NCBI RefSeq assembly: GCF_009026145.1
Contig: NZ_WBUE01000006.1
Location: forward strand, 1-64,000
Length of the DNA stretch: 64,000 nt
Direction of reading: 5' to 3'
DNA from: Hyphomicrobium sp.
Lineage (GTDB): Bacteria > Pseudomonadota > Alphaproteobacteria > Rhizobiales > Hyphomicrobiaceae
The notes beneath the pieces are model-generated. The model saw only the letters and a list, made by a program, of their open reading frames with translations, did not search any database and had not been told where the DNA came from. Numbering within the stretch: the first letter of the stretch is position 1; the number at the start of each line of letters is the position of its first letter. A program made the position numbers and the translations under genes. Shown in pieces: positions 27,106 through 36,374 of this stretch.

Positions 27106-27270
27106 GAATATGGATTGCCCATCGAGGGAGGTCGAATATCTGCTACAGCGAGAGAAATGAGATGAAGCAATCGCGGTGAACAATATGTTTATCGGCAACG
27201 GCGTGACCGGGCTGGCGACCGATCCGCGGCACTCATTTTCGAAGAGGAACAAGGAATTGCGGATGCCCCT

Positions 27271-27282
27271 GTACTTAAGTAC
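27271..27282. promoter_or_regulatory. 12-bp perfect palindrome upstream of the chemoreceptor-like gene
   Basis: GTACTTAAGTAC reads the same on both strands. It stands in the 246-bp gap between the chemoreceptor-like gene (start 27105) and the Cys-rich hypothetical gene (end 27352). It could be an operator half-site pair; no regulator is identified. The rest of the gap shows no feature I can support. Confidence 0.3.
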
Positions 27283-27351
27283 GAGAGGGTGTGCACCATC
27301 CTGACCGAGACTGGCGTTCGTCGTCGCTGAGACTGTGGAGTCGTCTCGCGG

Positions 27352-27816
27352 CTAGCAGAAGAAGCAGTTGCGGCAGGCGGTGGCAGCCTCGTTGATTTGC
27401 CCGCTCATGATCTTCGAGTATTCGCCGAGTTTCGTCTTGAAGCGCTCGCACACGGCCTTCTTGGCCTCGGGCTGACCGTGCAGCGTCTCCCACTGCTTGA
27501 GATACTCGCCCTTCTTGGTGCGGAACTTAGCGAACACCTTGCGCAGGGAAGCCGGATCGACGCACGCACTGACTGCCAGCCAGGCGCGCCGCTGTAAGTT
27601 GAGCTTGGTGCCGCAGAATTCCTGTAGCGCGTCGACCGTGGCATACTCGTCGACGAGCTTCCACAGGTTGGCCTGCTCGGCCTTGCTCATGTCGCCGATG
27701 CCGAGCTTGACGAGGACGATGCCAGGCTGCTGCTGCGGCGCCGATTGCGCGGTGACGGCGGCTCCGGCAAGCGCGATGCAACAAGCCGCGACGAGCCAGC
27801 CGCTGCGGCCGGGCAT
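27352..27816 (-). CDS. Secreted Cys-rich protein, function unknown
   Basis: 154 residues from ATG 27816, with a signal peptide (hydrophobic stretch LVAACCIALAGAAVTAQSA). ATG 27864 would add 16 residues before it; neither start has a clear RBS. The mature part is mostly helical and basic, with Cys at scattered positions (EFCGTKLNLQRR, SACVDPASL, VCERFKTKLGEY) and ends in CRNCFFC, a C-x2-C-x2-C tail at the very C-terminus. Such a tail could bind metal or form disulphides in the periplasm. I do not recognise a family. It is between the MCP-like gene and ispB, all on the minus strand. Confidence 0.65.
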   Translation of the reverse strand: MPGRSGWLVAACCIALAGAAVTAQSAPQQQPGIVLVKLGIGDMSKAEQANLWKLVDEYATVDALQEFCGTKLNLQRRAWLAVSACVDPASLRKVFAKFRTKKGEYLKQWETLHGQPEAKKAVCERFKTKLGEYSKIMSGQINEAATACRNCFFC

Positions 27817-27937
27817 ACGTGTGACGAAGTGCTGAAGCGACGGCACCGGTGTTTCCCCGATCATCTGTCTGCGAGGCGCCGAATCCTAGGCTGCCGGCCA
27901 TCGCCGGGCAATATGGGCAGCCGCGGCGTTGATTTTT

Positions 27938-28960
27938 TCAGTGTGTGCGATGCACGCAGAACGCGATCACGTCCTGCATCGCCGCCTTTTCCGGTCGGTC
28001 GGGGAAGATCGCCAGGGCATCGTGGGCGATCACCCCGTAAGCGCGGGCCCGCTCCAACGTGGCCTCCAGCGCCTTGTGCTGTCGCATCAGCGCCACGGCG
28101 CGTTCGAGGTCGCCTTCCTTGAGCTCCCCATCGGCGATGGTGCGCTTCCAGAAGCGGCGCTCCTCCTCCGAGCCGCGGCGGAACGAAAGAATGACTGGCA
28201 ACGTGATCTTGCCCTCGCGGAAGTCGTCGCCGATCGCCTTGCCGAGGTTGGCGCTATCGCCGGAATAGTCGAGCGCGTCGTCGACGAGCTGGAAAGCGAG
28301 GCCGAGATTGCGCCCATAGGACTTCAGCGCCGTCTGCTGCGCCGCCGGTCGGTTGGCGATGGCGGCGCCTACTTCAGCCGCGGCCGAGAATAGCGCTGCC
28401 GTCTTGGCGTTGATGATGGCGAGGTACTCGTCCTCGGTGGTCGTCGTATTGTTGGCGGCGGCGAGCTGCATCACCTCGCCCTCGGCGATCACCGCTGCGG
28501 CGTTGGACAGGATCTTCAAGACAGGTAGGGAGCCGACATCGACCAGCATGCGAAATGCCTGGCCGAGCAGGAAGTCGCCGACCAGCACGCTCGCCTGGTT
28601 GCCCCACAGCATGCGCGCTGTCTGCTTGCCGCGCCTCAGGCCGCTCTCGTCGACCACGTCGTCATGCAGCAACGTCGCCGTATGCATGAACTCGATCGCG
28701 CTCGCGACGTGGATGTGCCGCGTGCCCGGATAGTCGCACAGCTTGCAGGAGGCCAGCGCCAGCATCGGCCGCAGCCGCTTGCCACCCGAATCGATGAGGT
28801 GGTGGGCGAGCTCCGGGATCAGCTCGACGTCCGACACGTGCTTGTCGAGGATGATGCGGTTGATCGATTCCATGTCGCCGGCGACGAGGTCGAGCAGCGG
28901 CTGCAGGCTTTCCGGGGCGCTGCGGGCGGTGTCGAACGGTATGACTTGTCCCAAGGGCAT
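27938..28960 (-). CDS. ispB: Polyprenyl diphosphate synthase (octaprenyl type)
   Basis: 340 residues of the trans-isoprenyl diphosphate synthase family. The first Asp-rich motif is LLHDDVVDESGLRRG and the second is FQLVDDALDYSG; GGKRLRPML is the IPP-binding region. The size and the residues before the first motif fit long-chain synthases that build the ubiquinone side chain; the exact chain length cannot be read off. The start is at ATG 28960, divergent from the DUF2007 gene across 101 bp that probably hold both promoters. Confidence 0.92.
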   Translation of the reverse strand: MPLGQVIPFDTARSAPESLQPLLDLVAGDMESINRIILDKHVSDVELIPELAHHLIDSGGKRLRPMLALASCKLCDYPGTRHIHVASAIEFMHTATLLHDDVVDESGLRRGKQTARMLWGNQASVLVGDFLLGQAFRMLVDVGSLPVLKILSNAAAVIAEGEVMQLAAANNTTTTEDEYLAIINAKTAALFSAAAEVGAAIANRPAAQQTALKSYGRNLGLAFQLVDDALDYSGDSANLGKAIGDDFREGKITLPVILSFRRGSEEERRFWKRTIADGELKEGDLERAVALMRQHKALEATLERARAYGVIAHDALAIFPDRPEKAAMQDVIAFCVHRTH

Positions 28961-29061
28961 TTTCCGGAGCTCATATTTGTTTTGGTTGGTATAGCGTTGT
29001 GGCGGGGGCGAATACCAAGCAAACTTTGCGGTAGGCCCCTAGTCCCGTTTACCTTGGTGCT

Positions 29062-29286
29062 ATGCGTGATCTGGTGACGACCAACGACCCCGTGCTTCTC
29101 AGCTACCTCATGGTGCTGTTGGAGGATGCCGGCATTGAAGCCGCAGTGTTCGACGGCAACATGAGCACCGTGCAGGGCACGCTCGGTGCCGTCGCCCAGC
29201 GGCTCGCCGTGCCCGAGGAAAGCTGGGAGGCCGCCCGTCGATTGCTCATCGAGGCCGACCTCGGTCAATGGATGGTACGGTCGTGA
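29062..29286 (+). CDS. DUF2007 domain protein
   Basis: 74 residues covering one DUF2007 domain: LVTTNDPVLLSYLMVLLEDAG, then AAVFDGNM and VPEESWEAARRLL. The family is ferredoxin-like and annotated as putative signal transducing; the function is unknown. It is the first gene of a plus-strand run with a tRNA methyltransferase-like gene and an S49 peptidase, an order seen in other Hyphomicrobiales. Confidence 0.85.
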   Translation: MRDLVTTNDPVLLSYLMVLLEDAGIEAAVFDGNMSTVQGTLGAVAQRLAVPEESWEAARRLLIEADLGQWMVRS

Positions 29287-29388
29287 CGGTGCGTCCTGCA
29301 ACCCAAATTCAGCGCCGCCGGCTGCTCGGCGTCACCCGCCTTATCGCCGCGCTGTGCTTAGCCCTTGGATGAGCGCCATGGTGCGGGC

Positions 29389-30177
29389 ATGACAGCTCAG
29401 GACCGGTCTGAGGTGACGGATGACGCTTTCCTCGGCGGGGCGCTCAACATCCTGCAGTTGCGCAATGGTTACCGGGCCGGGCTCGACGCGGTGATGCTGG
29501 CCGCTGCCGTGACTGCCGATGCGAGCCGTCCGCTGCGCGTGCTCGACATCGGGGCAGGCGTTGGCACGGCCGGGTTGTGTCTCGCCCGCCGCTTGCCTGG
29601 CGCCGAGGTGGTGCTGCTGGAGAAGGAGCCGAAGCTTGCCGAACTGGCGGCGGAGAACATCCGCCGCAACGGCCTTCAGGATCGCGTGCGCGTCATCACC
29701 GCCGCTGTTGGCGCCGGGGTGGCTGAGCTGCGAGCGCAGGGTCTCGTCGAGGAAAGCTTCGGGCACGTAATTGCCAATCCGCCGTATCACGATGTGGGGG
29801 CCGGGACGCGCGCAACCGATGACTTGAAGGCCGGCGCACATTCCATGGATGAGGAGGAGCTGGAGCGCTGGGCGCGTTTTATGGCGCGCATGGCGGCACC
29901 CGGCGGAGAGGCGACCATCATCCATAAGGCCGAGGCGTTGAGGCGCGTACTTGCGGCCCTCGACCCGCGCTTCGGCGCCCTGAAAGTCCTGCCACTCTAC
30001 CCGCGCCGGGGCGCCGCCGCGCACCGGGTGCTTGTGCAGGGCATAAAGGGGAGCCGGGCGCCGCTGCAGGTTCTCCCGGGCTTCATATTGCACCAAGAGG
30101 GGGGGAATGCCTTCACGCCTGCGGCGCAGGAAATCCTTCGCAATGGCGCCCCTCTGCCGATGATAGCCTCGGCATGA
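29389..30177 (+). CDS. TrmN6-like methyltransferase (tRNA1(Val) adenine-N6 type)
   Basis: 262 residues from ATG 29389 (TTG 29365 is an in-frame alternative). The AdoMet-binding motif I is VLDIGAGVGTAGLCLARR near residues 53-70, and the N6-adenine motif IV is NPPYHD. LRNGYRAGLDAVMLAAAV near the N-terminus is typical of the TrmN6 (YfiC) group, which methylates A37 of tRNA-Val in E. coli. The function here is by family. A GC-rich hairpin follows the stop at 30192-30211. Confidence 0.85.
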   Translation: MTAQDRSEVTDDAFLGGALNILQLRNGYRAGLDAVMLAAAVTADASRPLRVLDIGAGVGTAGLCLARRLPGAEVVLLEKEPKLAELAAENIRRNGLQDRVRVITAAVGAGVAELRAQGLVEESFGHVIANPPYHDVGAGTRATDDLKAGAHSMDEEELERWARFMARMAAPGGEATIIHKAEALRRVLAALDPRFGALKVLPLYPRRGAAAHRVLVQGIKGSRAPLQVLPGFILHQEGGNAFTPAAQEILRNGAPLPMIASA

Positions 30178-30191
30178 TCGGGACCTCTTGG

Positions 30192-30211
30192 GCCACCCTA
30201 GCCGGGGTGGC
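30192..30211 (+). terminator. Small GC-rich hairpin after the TrmN6-like gene
   Basis: A 7-bp stem GCCACCC (30192-30198) / GGGTGGC (30205-30211) with a 6-nt loop lies 14 bp after the stop codon. It lacks a T run. It may partly separate the methyltransferase and S49 peptidase genes. Confidence 0.35.
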
Positions 30212-30270
30212 GCCGATGCCCTAAAAGTTCCGCTCCATCCGATCAGCAGGCTATCAGCGAGGCCTTCCGC

Positions 30271-31113
30271 ATGTGGTTCTTTGGCCAAGGTCCCGTAGTT
30301 CCCATACTGCGCTTTTCCGGCCCGATCGGCATGGTGACGCCATTACGTCCCGGCCTGTCGATCGCTCATGCCGCTAGCGGCATCGAGAAGGCGTTCGAGC
30401 TGTCGAGGTGCCCCGCCGTGGCCATCGTCATCAACTCGCCGGGCGGGTCGGCCGTGCAGTCGAGCCTGCTCTTCCGGCGCATCCGCCAGCTCGCCGAGGA
30501 GAAGCAGAAGACGGTCTACACATTCTGCGAGGATATCGCCGCCTCCGGCGGCTATTACCTGGCGCTGGCGGGTGACGAGATCTACGCCGATCCATCCTCG
30601 ATCGTCGGATCGATCGGCGTCATCTTCTCGGGCTTCGGTTTCGACAAGGCGATCGAAAAGCTCGGCATCCAGCGCCGCGTCTACACCGCCGGTGATCGTA
30701 AGGACGCGCTCGATCCATTCCGCCCTGAGCGAGCCGAGGACGTCGAGCGCATCAAGAGCGTGCAGCGCGACGTGCACGACGTGTTCATCGGCATCGTCAA
30801 GGAGCGCCGCGCCGGGCGCCTCTCGGGCACCGATGGCGAGCTGTTCTCCGGCGCCTTCTGGTCCGGCCCCAAGGCGCTGGAGCTGGGCCTCATCGACGGC
30901 ATCTCGGACGTGCGCTCCAAGATGCGTGAAATCTATGGCGACAAGGTTCGCCTCAAGGTCGTGCCGCTCGAGAGGGGCGGCCTTTTGGGCCGCTTGCGGC
31001 GCTCGCCGACGGCCACGGGTTACCAGGAATTAACAGGCGCCCGTCTTGCCTTTGCCGAGGATCTGATATCCGCTGTGGAGGCTCGGGCGCTGTGGTCGCG
31101 GTTCGGGCTGTAA
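30271..31113 (+). CDS. S49-family serine peptidase (SohB/SppA-like)
   Basis: 280 residues. The nucleophile Ser is in EDIAASGGYYLA, and the general base Lys is in GDRKDALDPF, as in SppA-type Ser-Lys dyads. VAIVINSPGGSAVQSSLL is the oxyanion region. The N-terminus is not a clear membrane anchor (WFFGQGPVVPILRFSGPIG), so this is probably a cytoplasmic or peripherally bound member with a role in degrading signal peptides or other fragments. It precedes the small genes and glyQ, as in related genomes. Confidence 0.9.
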   Translation: MWFFGQGPVVPILRFSGPIGMVTPLRPGLSIAHAASGIEKAFELSRCPAVAIVINSPGGSAVQSSLLFRRIRQLAEEKQKTVYTFCEDIAASGGYYLALAGDEIYADPSSIVGSIGVIFSGFGFDKAIEKLGIQRRVYTAGDRKDALDPFRPERAEDVERIKSVQRDVHDVFIGIVKERRAGRLSGTDGELFSGAFWSGPKALELGLIDGISDVRSKMREIYGDKVRLKVVPLERGGLLGRLRRSPTATGYQELTGARLAFAEDLISAVEARALWSRFGL

Positions 31114-31153
31114 TCCGCGCATTCGGCAGCGCGCTTGAGAGGGAGTGTCGTCG

Positions 31154-31372
31154 ATGCCCCAGGTCGTCGCCGCGGTGCTCATCGGAGCCGGCCTCCTCGC
31201 CGGCATGAAATGGCTGGCCAAGGAAATGGCTCGTGCCGCCGCCGCTACGCGCGCTGCGCACGAGCAGATGAGCCGCAACAATCCGCTCCAGTCGGTTCCC
31301 AAGGATCTCGGCTCTCTCGAATGGGATGCGGAGGCCGGCGTCTATCGACCGAGCGATGGGCGCAACGCCTGA
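31154..31372 (+). CDS. Small membrane-anchored protein, function unknown
   Basis: 72 residues. ATG 31154 is preferred, with GGGAG 8 nt upstream; GTG 31145 is in frame. A single hydrophobic segment (VVAAVLIGAGLLAGMKWLA) at the N-terminus is followed by an Ala/Arg-rich helix and a tail, LGSLEWDAEAGVYRPSD. I do not know a function. It is 40 bp after the S49 peptidase gene and probably belongs to the same transcript. Confidence 0.65.
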   Translation: MPQVVAAVLIGAGLLAGMKWLAKEMARAAAATRAAHEQMSRNNPLQSVPKDLGSLEWDAEAGVYRPSDGRNA

Positions 31373-31416
31373 CCCGCGACAGCTCTTCCCCTCCTCAACC
31401 CATCAAGAGGAAATCT

Positions 31417-31623
31417 ATGCCCGCCGTCGATCCAGTGCTCGCCGAGCTCGATAACCGCATTGCCATCCTGCGCGATAATCTGCGTGAGCTCGTCGAGCAG
31501 GCCGCCGCCTATTCCGGTGCCGCCGACGAAAGCCGCATTGCCGATCGCATCGCCGACCAGCAGGCCAAGCTCGATGAGCTTCTCGCTGAGCGCGACAAGC
31601 TCGCGAAGCAGAAGAAGAAATAG
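31417..31623 (+). CDS. Small coiled-coil protein, function unknown
   Basis: 68 residues from ATG 31417, preceded by AAGAGGAAA. It is nearly all helix with heptad-like spacing (LAELDNRIAILRDNLRELVE, then IADRIADQQAKLDELLAERD) and ends in a Lys-rich KLAKQKKK. It may form a dimeric coiled coil; no motif is known to me. It is convergent with the MBL hydrolase gene, with 18 bp between the stops. Confidence 0.65.
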   Translation: MPAVDPVLAELDNRIAILRDNLRELVEQAAAYSGAADESRIADRIADQQAKLDELLAERDKLAKQKKK

Positions 31624-31641
31624 CCCGCCGCCCGCGCGATC

Positions 31642-32670
31642 CTACAGATTGAGCTGGTAGGTGTGGGCGAGCCAGCGGTAGCCACCCCCATCCAGGCGCT
31701 CGACATAGCCGATCGACGGAAACGGCATGTGGTAGCCGGCAACGGGCAGGCGCTCGCTTGCTGCCATGTCGTAGATCTTCTTGCGCGTTTCAGCACCCTG
31801 CCTCTTGTCGACGTCGAACACGCAGTCCCAGTCGGGCCGCGCCAGCGAGGCGACGTGATGGTGCGCGCAGTCACCCCAGAACAGCAGGCTCTTGTCGAGG
31901 CTCTCGATGATGAAGGCAATATGCCCTGGCGTATGGCCCGGTGCCGCCAGCGAGCGCACGCCCGCCACGACATCGTCGCCCGGCTTGATGAAGCTGACTT
32001 TGTCGGCGAGCGGCACGAGGTTGGAGCGAAACGGCCCGGCGTACTTCTCCAACTCGGCCGGCAGTTTGTTCCGCGGCGACCAGAAGTCGTACTCGGTCGC
32101 GGCGATCACGTAGCGTGCATTGGGGAAGAGTGGCTTTCCCACTTCCATGATGCCGCCCACGTGGTCGGAATGCCCGTGTGACAGCACGACGACATCGATC
32201 TGCTCCGGCTTGAAACCCGCGGCGACGAGCTGTCTCGCCAGCCACCCGCCCTGTGGGCGCGGCACGAAGCCGTTGCTTCCATTGCCCGTGTCGAAGATCA
32301 GCAGCTCCTTGCCAGTGTTGAGCAGCATGGGTGTGAAGCCCGGCTGATACTTGGCCGGCGGCAATAGATTGTCGCGCATCAGCTGCTCGACCTCCGTCTG
32401 CGCTGCGTTGGCGCCGATGATCGGGTACGGTCCGTCAATAAAGGCGTCAGAATCGGCCAGCATGGTCAGCTCGAAGGCGCCGAGCTTGAAGCGAGCCCAG
32501 CTCGGCCTGCTGGTGCCCTGCATGGGGCTGGCGGCGTGCGCTGCCGGCGGCAGTGCTGCCGCCAGCGGCACCGCCGCCAGTGCGGCGGCCGAGGCCAGCA
32601 TGTGGCGGCGGGTCAAGCCGGCGCCGTCGCCCGGCATCACGTATGCGCTGCCAATCTGTTCCGTTGCCAC
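31642..32670 (-). CDS. Secreted metallo-beta-lactamase-fold hydrolase (Tat signal)
   Basis: 342 residues from GTG 32670, which has AGAGGA about 9 nt upstream; ATG 32637 is the alternative. A twin-arginine signal is visible (LTRRHMLASAAALAAVPLAAA). The zinc motif is SHGHSDHVGG, with further metal ligands in PGHTPGHIAF and GDCAHHHVA. The family includes lactonases and other hydrolases; the substrate is unknown. It is divergent from an AraC-type regulator, with 52 bp between the starts, so that regulator is its probable controller. Confidence 0.88.
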   Translation of the reverse strand: MATEQIGSAYVMPGDGAGLTRRHMLASAAALAAVPLAAALPPAAHAASPMQGTSRPSWARFKLGAFELTMLADSDAFIDGPYPIIGANAAQTEVEQLMRDNLLPPAKYQPGFTPMLLNTGKELLIFDTGNGSNGFVPRPQGGWLARQLVAAGFKPEQIDVVVLSHGHSDHVGGIMEVGKPLFPNARYVIAATEYDFWSPRNKLPAELEKYAGPFRSNLVPLADKVSFIKPGDDVVAGVRSLAAPGHTPGHIAFIIESLDKSLLFWGDCAHHHVASLARPDWDCVFDVDKRQGAETRKKIYDMAASERLPVAGYHMPFPSIGYVERLDGGGYRWLAHTYQLNL

Positions 32671-32722
32671 GTCGCTGGTCCTCTGCAAGCTTGGCTGCTC
32701 TCGCTTACCCTTGAGGTAATGG

Positions 32723-33502
32723 ATGACCGTGTCGGGTCGCTTGAACGAACGTGCTACGAAGGAGTGCACCCTCCGCGGCTCGCTGTGGCACGTCGATGCC
32801 GGCTGGGCCACCTTCGCCGGGCCGCTCCACCACAACGCGCCGCACGCCCACAGCACCGCCGTCTATCTCGCCGGCCTCTACGGCACCTTCCGCCTGTGCA
32901 TCGCCGGTAGCCGTTGGCTCACGTGCCGCAGCGCCGTCATCCGCGCCGGCACGCCATACGAGTTCGACGTCGGCGGCGAACCCCTTGGCGTGTTCTACCT
33001 CGAGCCCAATATCGCGGGCGCCGATGCGCTCGCCGCGCTGGTCGCCGGGGGAGAGGATGTGAGCGGCGCGATCGTCGGCAGCAGCGATGCCTCGCCGCTG
33101 CGCAGCCACTTCGAGCTACGCCCTGACACGGAAGACCTACGTGCGAGCATGGGCGATATCGTCGGCTTCGCGCAGCGCCGCGCTCGGCGGCAGATGGACG
33201 AGCGCGTGGCGCGTGCCGTCGAGGCGATGCAAAGCCGCGCAGCCGATGCGTTGTCGACGACGCAAGCGGCCACTGCCGCTGGGCTGTCGGCCTCGCGCTT
33301 CCAGCATCTCTTCACCCGCGAGGTGGGCGTGCCGTTCCGGCGCTATCGCGGCTGGCATCGCTTGCGCGCGGCCATCCGCGAGGTCGCCCACGGAGGCAGC
33401 AGCCTCACCGCTGCCGCGCACGCCGCCGGTTTCGCCGATCAGGCGCACTTCTCCCGCGCCTTTCGCTTGACCTTCGGCGCCCCGCCCTCGCGCGGTCTAT
33501 AG
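32723..33502 (+). CDS. AraC-family transcriptional regulator
   Basis: 259 residues from ATG 32723 with GAGGT upstream. The N-terminal 160 residues are a cupin-like sensor region with HHNAPHAHSTAVYLAG. Two helix-turn-helix units lie in the C-terminal third: STTQAATAAGLSASRFQHLF and SLTAAAHAAGFADQAHFSRA, followed by GAPPS. It is divergent from the Tat-exported MBL hydrolase and probably regulates it; the ligand is unknown. Confidence 0.88.
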   Translation: MTVSGRLNERATKECTLRGSLWHVDAGWATFAGPLHHNAPHAHSTAVYLAGLYGTFRLCIAGSRWLTCRSAVIRAGTPYEFDVGGEPLGVFYLEPNIAGADALAALVAGGEDVSGAIVGSSDASPLRSHFELRPDTEDLRASMGDIVGFAQRRARRQMDERVARAVEAMQSRAADALSTTQAATAAGLSASRFQHLFTREVGVPFRRYRGWHRLRAAIREVAHGGSSLTAAAHAAGFADQAHFSRAFRLTFGAPPSRGL

Positions 33503-33659
33503 GCTCCTCTTGTTGGTGCGAACGGACGCCTCTTTGCCCCGCACGTTGACGTGGATCAGAAAAGCGTGCCTGGAAGGCAACGCCAAGTTGTGCTCACGTT
33601 GGTGACACCTGTCCAATTGCACCCGAATCGACGATGGGATTTCTGGACGCTCTTCGCAA

Positions 33660-35331
33660 GTGCTCGCGCGTGAGGGTGTCGGAAGCTGCGGGATAACCAC
33701 AGCGCGACCGCAGGAGGGGATTCTGACCACGCTTCGGCACCACGCGAGCACGCGCCGCCTTCTTATCCCCATCATCGCAATAGCTTTGCTGCTGGCCGGA
33801 TCGAGCGCCGCCTGGGCGGCCCCTGCCCAGGGCTGCAATGCGGTCGACAACTTCGGCCTGTTCAACGTGTCGAGTTCGACGACTCCGGGCCTGCAGCGGC
33901 AAATCTCTGGCTTCAGCGTCGGTGATACGATCCATTTCACCGTCACCGGTAACGGCAACACCTCGGACTTCGAGCTGTACAATGCAGGACTTAGCACGCA
34001 GCTGCTTGTCGTCCACCTAACGAGCTCCCCACAGCAGGTGAGCTACACCGTCACGGGAAACAACGGCGACACGACTCTCGTGACCTTTTTTTCCATCTAT
34101 CAGTCAGGTGCAACGCTCACGATCACTGCGACCTGCGCGACGCCGACTCCGACGCCGTCCGGTGCGGATGCCTCGCAGGGGGTGACCAAAGGCTTCCTCG
34201 TCTCGCGCATCAACGGCATCCTGCTCAACAATCCTGGCAGCACGAGCCTGCTCAATCGCTCGCATGTGTCGGTGCCGGTGAATGTCGCCAGCGCAGCCAA
34301 CGGCGCGACGAACGTCGCCAGCAATGCCGCCGCGTTCGGCAGCGCCATGGGGCTCGGAGCGGGGCTCGGCAATGCCATGGGCCTCGGCGCGAACGACCTT
34401 GGTGACACGGTCGATACCACCGGCGGCAAGAGCATTCAGTTCTCGCACAGCCTGTCGCAGCTTCGCCGAAAGACGGCGCAAGCGCAGATGAGTAAGGACC
34501 GCATGGCGCTCGGCGCCGGCGACGGCGGATCGCTGCCGCTCGTCTACGAAACAACGTCACCGTGGGACATCTGGGTGGAAGGCCGCTACTCGGCCTTCGA
34601 CGATGATAACGGCAACCTCGACCGCGACGGCCACGTTGGCGTGCTCTACGTCGGCGGCGACTATCGCGTGGCCAAGAACATGATCGTCGGCGCGCTGGTG
34701 CAGTTCGACTGGTCGAACGACGACTCTTCCGTGCTCGCCTCCAAGGTCGACGGCAACGGACTGGATGATCGGGCCGTACCTGTCGATGCAAGTGCACGAG
34801 AACATCTACTTTGATCTGCGCGCCGCCTGGGGACGTTCGTCCAACGACCTCACCCTCGGCACCACCACCGGCGGCTTCGACACCTCGCGCTGGCTGGTGA
34901 AGGGCACGCTTGCCGGCAACTGGCTCTACGACGCCTGGCGCTTCACACCGTCAGCGGAGCTCGCCTACGTCGAGGAGAGTCAGGACGCCTTCACCAACTC
35001 GGCCGGGACTTTCATCGCCGGCCAGGACGTCTCACTCGGACGGCTGCAGTTTGGCCCCGAGATCGGCTACCGCTTCGCGCACTCGGCCGACACGTTCATC
35101 GAGCCGTTCGCGGCCATCAAGGGCGTGTGGGATTTCGACAACCCCAACGTCGCCATCGTCGACGGCTTCGTCGTCGGCCCCGGCGACTTCTGGGGCCGGC
35201 TCGAAGGTGGCCTCAACGTCATTACGACGAGTGGATGGTACCTGCGCGGCCTCGCCTCCTGGGACGGCGTCGGATCCGACGACTACTCGGGCTACACCCT
35301 GCAGGGCACGCTCAACGTTCCGCTGAACTGA
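33660..35331 (+). pseudogene. Autotransporter-type outer-membrane protein with one frameshift
   Basis: Frame 1 (33660 to about 34760) has a signal peptide (IPIIAIALLLAGSSAAWA), a beta-rich domain of about 100 residues (GLFNVSSSTTPGLQR to LTITATC), a Pro/Thr linker and the start of an autotransporter barrel (SPWDIWVEGRYSAF, then GVLYVGGDYRVAKNMIVG). A one-base change at 34758-34761 switches the frame; the barrel goes on in another frame from WMIGPYLSMQ to a proper end at 35331 (GTLNVPLN). Removing one base restores one continuous protein of about 540 residues. The start is odd: the strong RBS GGAGGGG precedes ATT CTG, and the only regular in-frame start, GTG 33660, has no RBS. It may be a true pseudogene, a phase-variable gene or a sequencing error. 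Confidence 0.75.
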
Positions 35332-35417
35332 GCGCCTGCCTCGCAGCACTTATTGCGACGTGACAGGGAGTTTCCGCTGCGTATAGTGCGCCCCGATCCG
35401 AAGAGGGGCGTCACGCC

Positions 35418-36374
35418 ATGCCGACCACCGAAGCCGCAAAGTCCCGCCCAAGCGCCGTCGAGGTGGCGCCGCTACACCCAAAAAAGTCGTTCCAGGACCT
35501 GATCTTCGCCCTGCAGCGCTTCTGGGCCGAGCAGGGCTGCGTCATCCTGCAGCCCTACGACATGGAGGTCGGCGCCGGCACCTTCCACCCGGCGACGACG
35601 CTGCGCGCCCTCGGCCCCAAGCCGTGGAACGCCTGCTACGTGCAGCCCTCGCGCCGCCCCAAGGACGGGCGCTACGGCGAGAACCCCAACCGCCTGCAGC
35701 ACTACTACCAGCTGCAGGTGATCATGAAGCCGGCGCCCGTCGACATGCAGGACCTCTACCTCGAGAGCCTGCGCCGCATCGGTCTCGTCCCCGAGCTGCA
35801 CGACATCCGCTTCGTCGAGGACGACTGGGAGAGCCCGACGCTGGGCGCCTGGGGCCTCGGCTGGGAGGTGTGGTGCGACGGCATGGAGGTGACGCAGTTC
35901 ACCTATTTCCAGCAGGTCGGCGGCTTCGATTGCGAGGTTGTCTCGGCCGAGATCACCTACGGCCTGGAACGCCTCGCCATGTACGTGCAGGGCGTCGACC
36001 GGGTGTTCGACCTGTCGTTCAACGGGCGCACCGACGCGCGCAAGCTCTCCTACGGCGAGGTGTTTCTGCAGGCCGAGCAGGAGTATTCGCGCTTCAACTT
36101 CGAGCACGCCGACACGGGTCTGCTATTGGCCCACTTCAACGACGCCGAGAAGGAGTGCATGGCGCTGCTCGACAAGGGCGTAATGCCGGTGGGGCGCCAT
36201 TTGCTGGCCCTGCCGGCCTACGACCAGTGCATCAAGGCCTCGCACCTGTTCAACCTCTTGGACGCGCGCGGGGTCATTTCCGTTACCGAGCGGCAGAGCT
36301 ATATCTTACGCGTGCGCGAGCTGGCCAAGGCCTGCTGCGCGGCATGGCTGCAAACCACGGGAGGCGGCGCATGA
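35418..36374 (+). CDS. glyQ: Glycyl-tRNA synthetase alpha subunit
   Basis: 318 residues. The catalytic core of the bacterial alpha2beta2-type glycyl-tRNA synthetase is plain: [39 protein letters not shown], then [20 protein letters not shown] and [11 protein letters not shown]. The subunit forms glycyl-adenylate and works with GlyS, which is encoded 1 kb downstream. Two small genes lie between them, the first overlapping glyQ by 4 bp (ATGA), so the four are probably one operon. Confidence 0.97.
   Translation: MPTTEAAKSRPSAVEVAPLHPKKSFQDLIFALQRFWAEQGCVILQPYDMEVGAGTFHPATTLRALGPKPWNACYVQPSRRPKDGRYGENPNRLQHYYQLQVIMKPAPVDMQDLYLESLRRIGLVPELHDIRFVEDDWESPTLGAWGLGWEVWCDGMEVTQFTYFQQVGGFDCEVVSAEITYGLERLAMYVQGVDRVFDLSFNGRTDARKLSYGEVFLQAEQEYSRFNFEHADTGLLLAHFNDAEKECMALLDKGVMPVGRHLLALPAYDQCIKASHLFNLLDARGVISVTERQSYILRVRELAKACCAAWLQTTGGGA

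Noticed and set aside
31154..31623. The two small genes at 31.1-31.6 kb as a toxin-antitoxin pair
   Set aside because: The first is membrane-anchored and the second a plain coiled coil. Neither has a toxin motif, and they follow the S49 peptidase gene as ordinary operon members.
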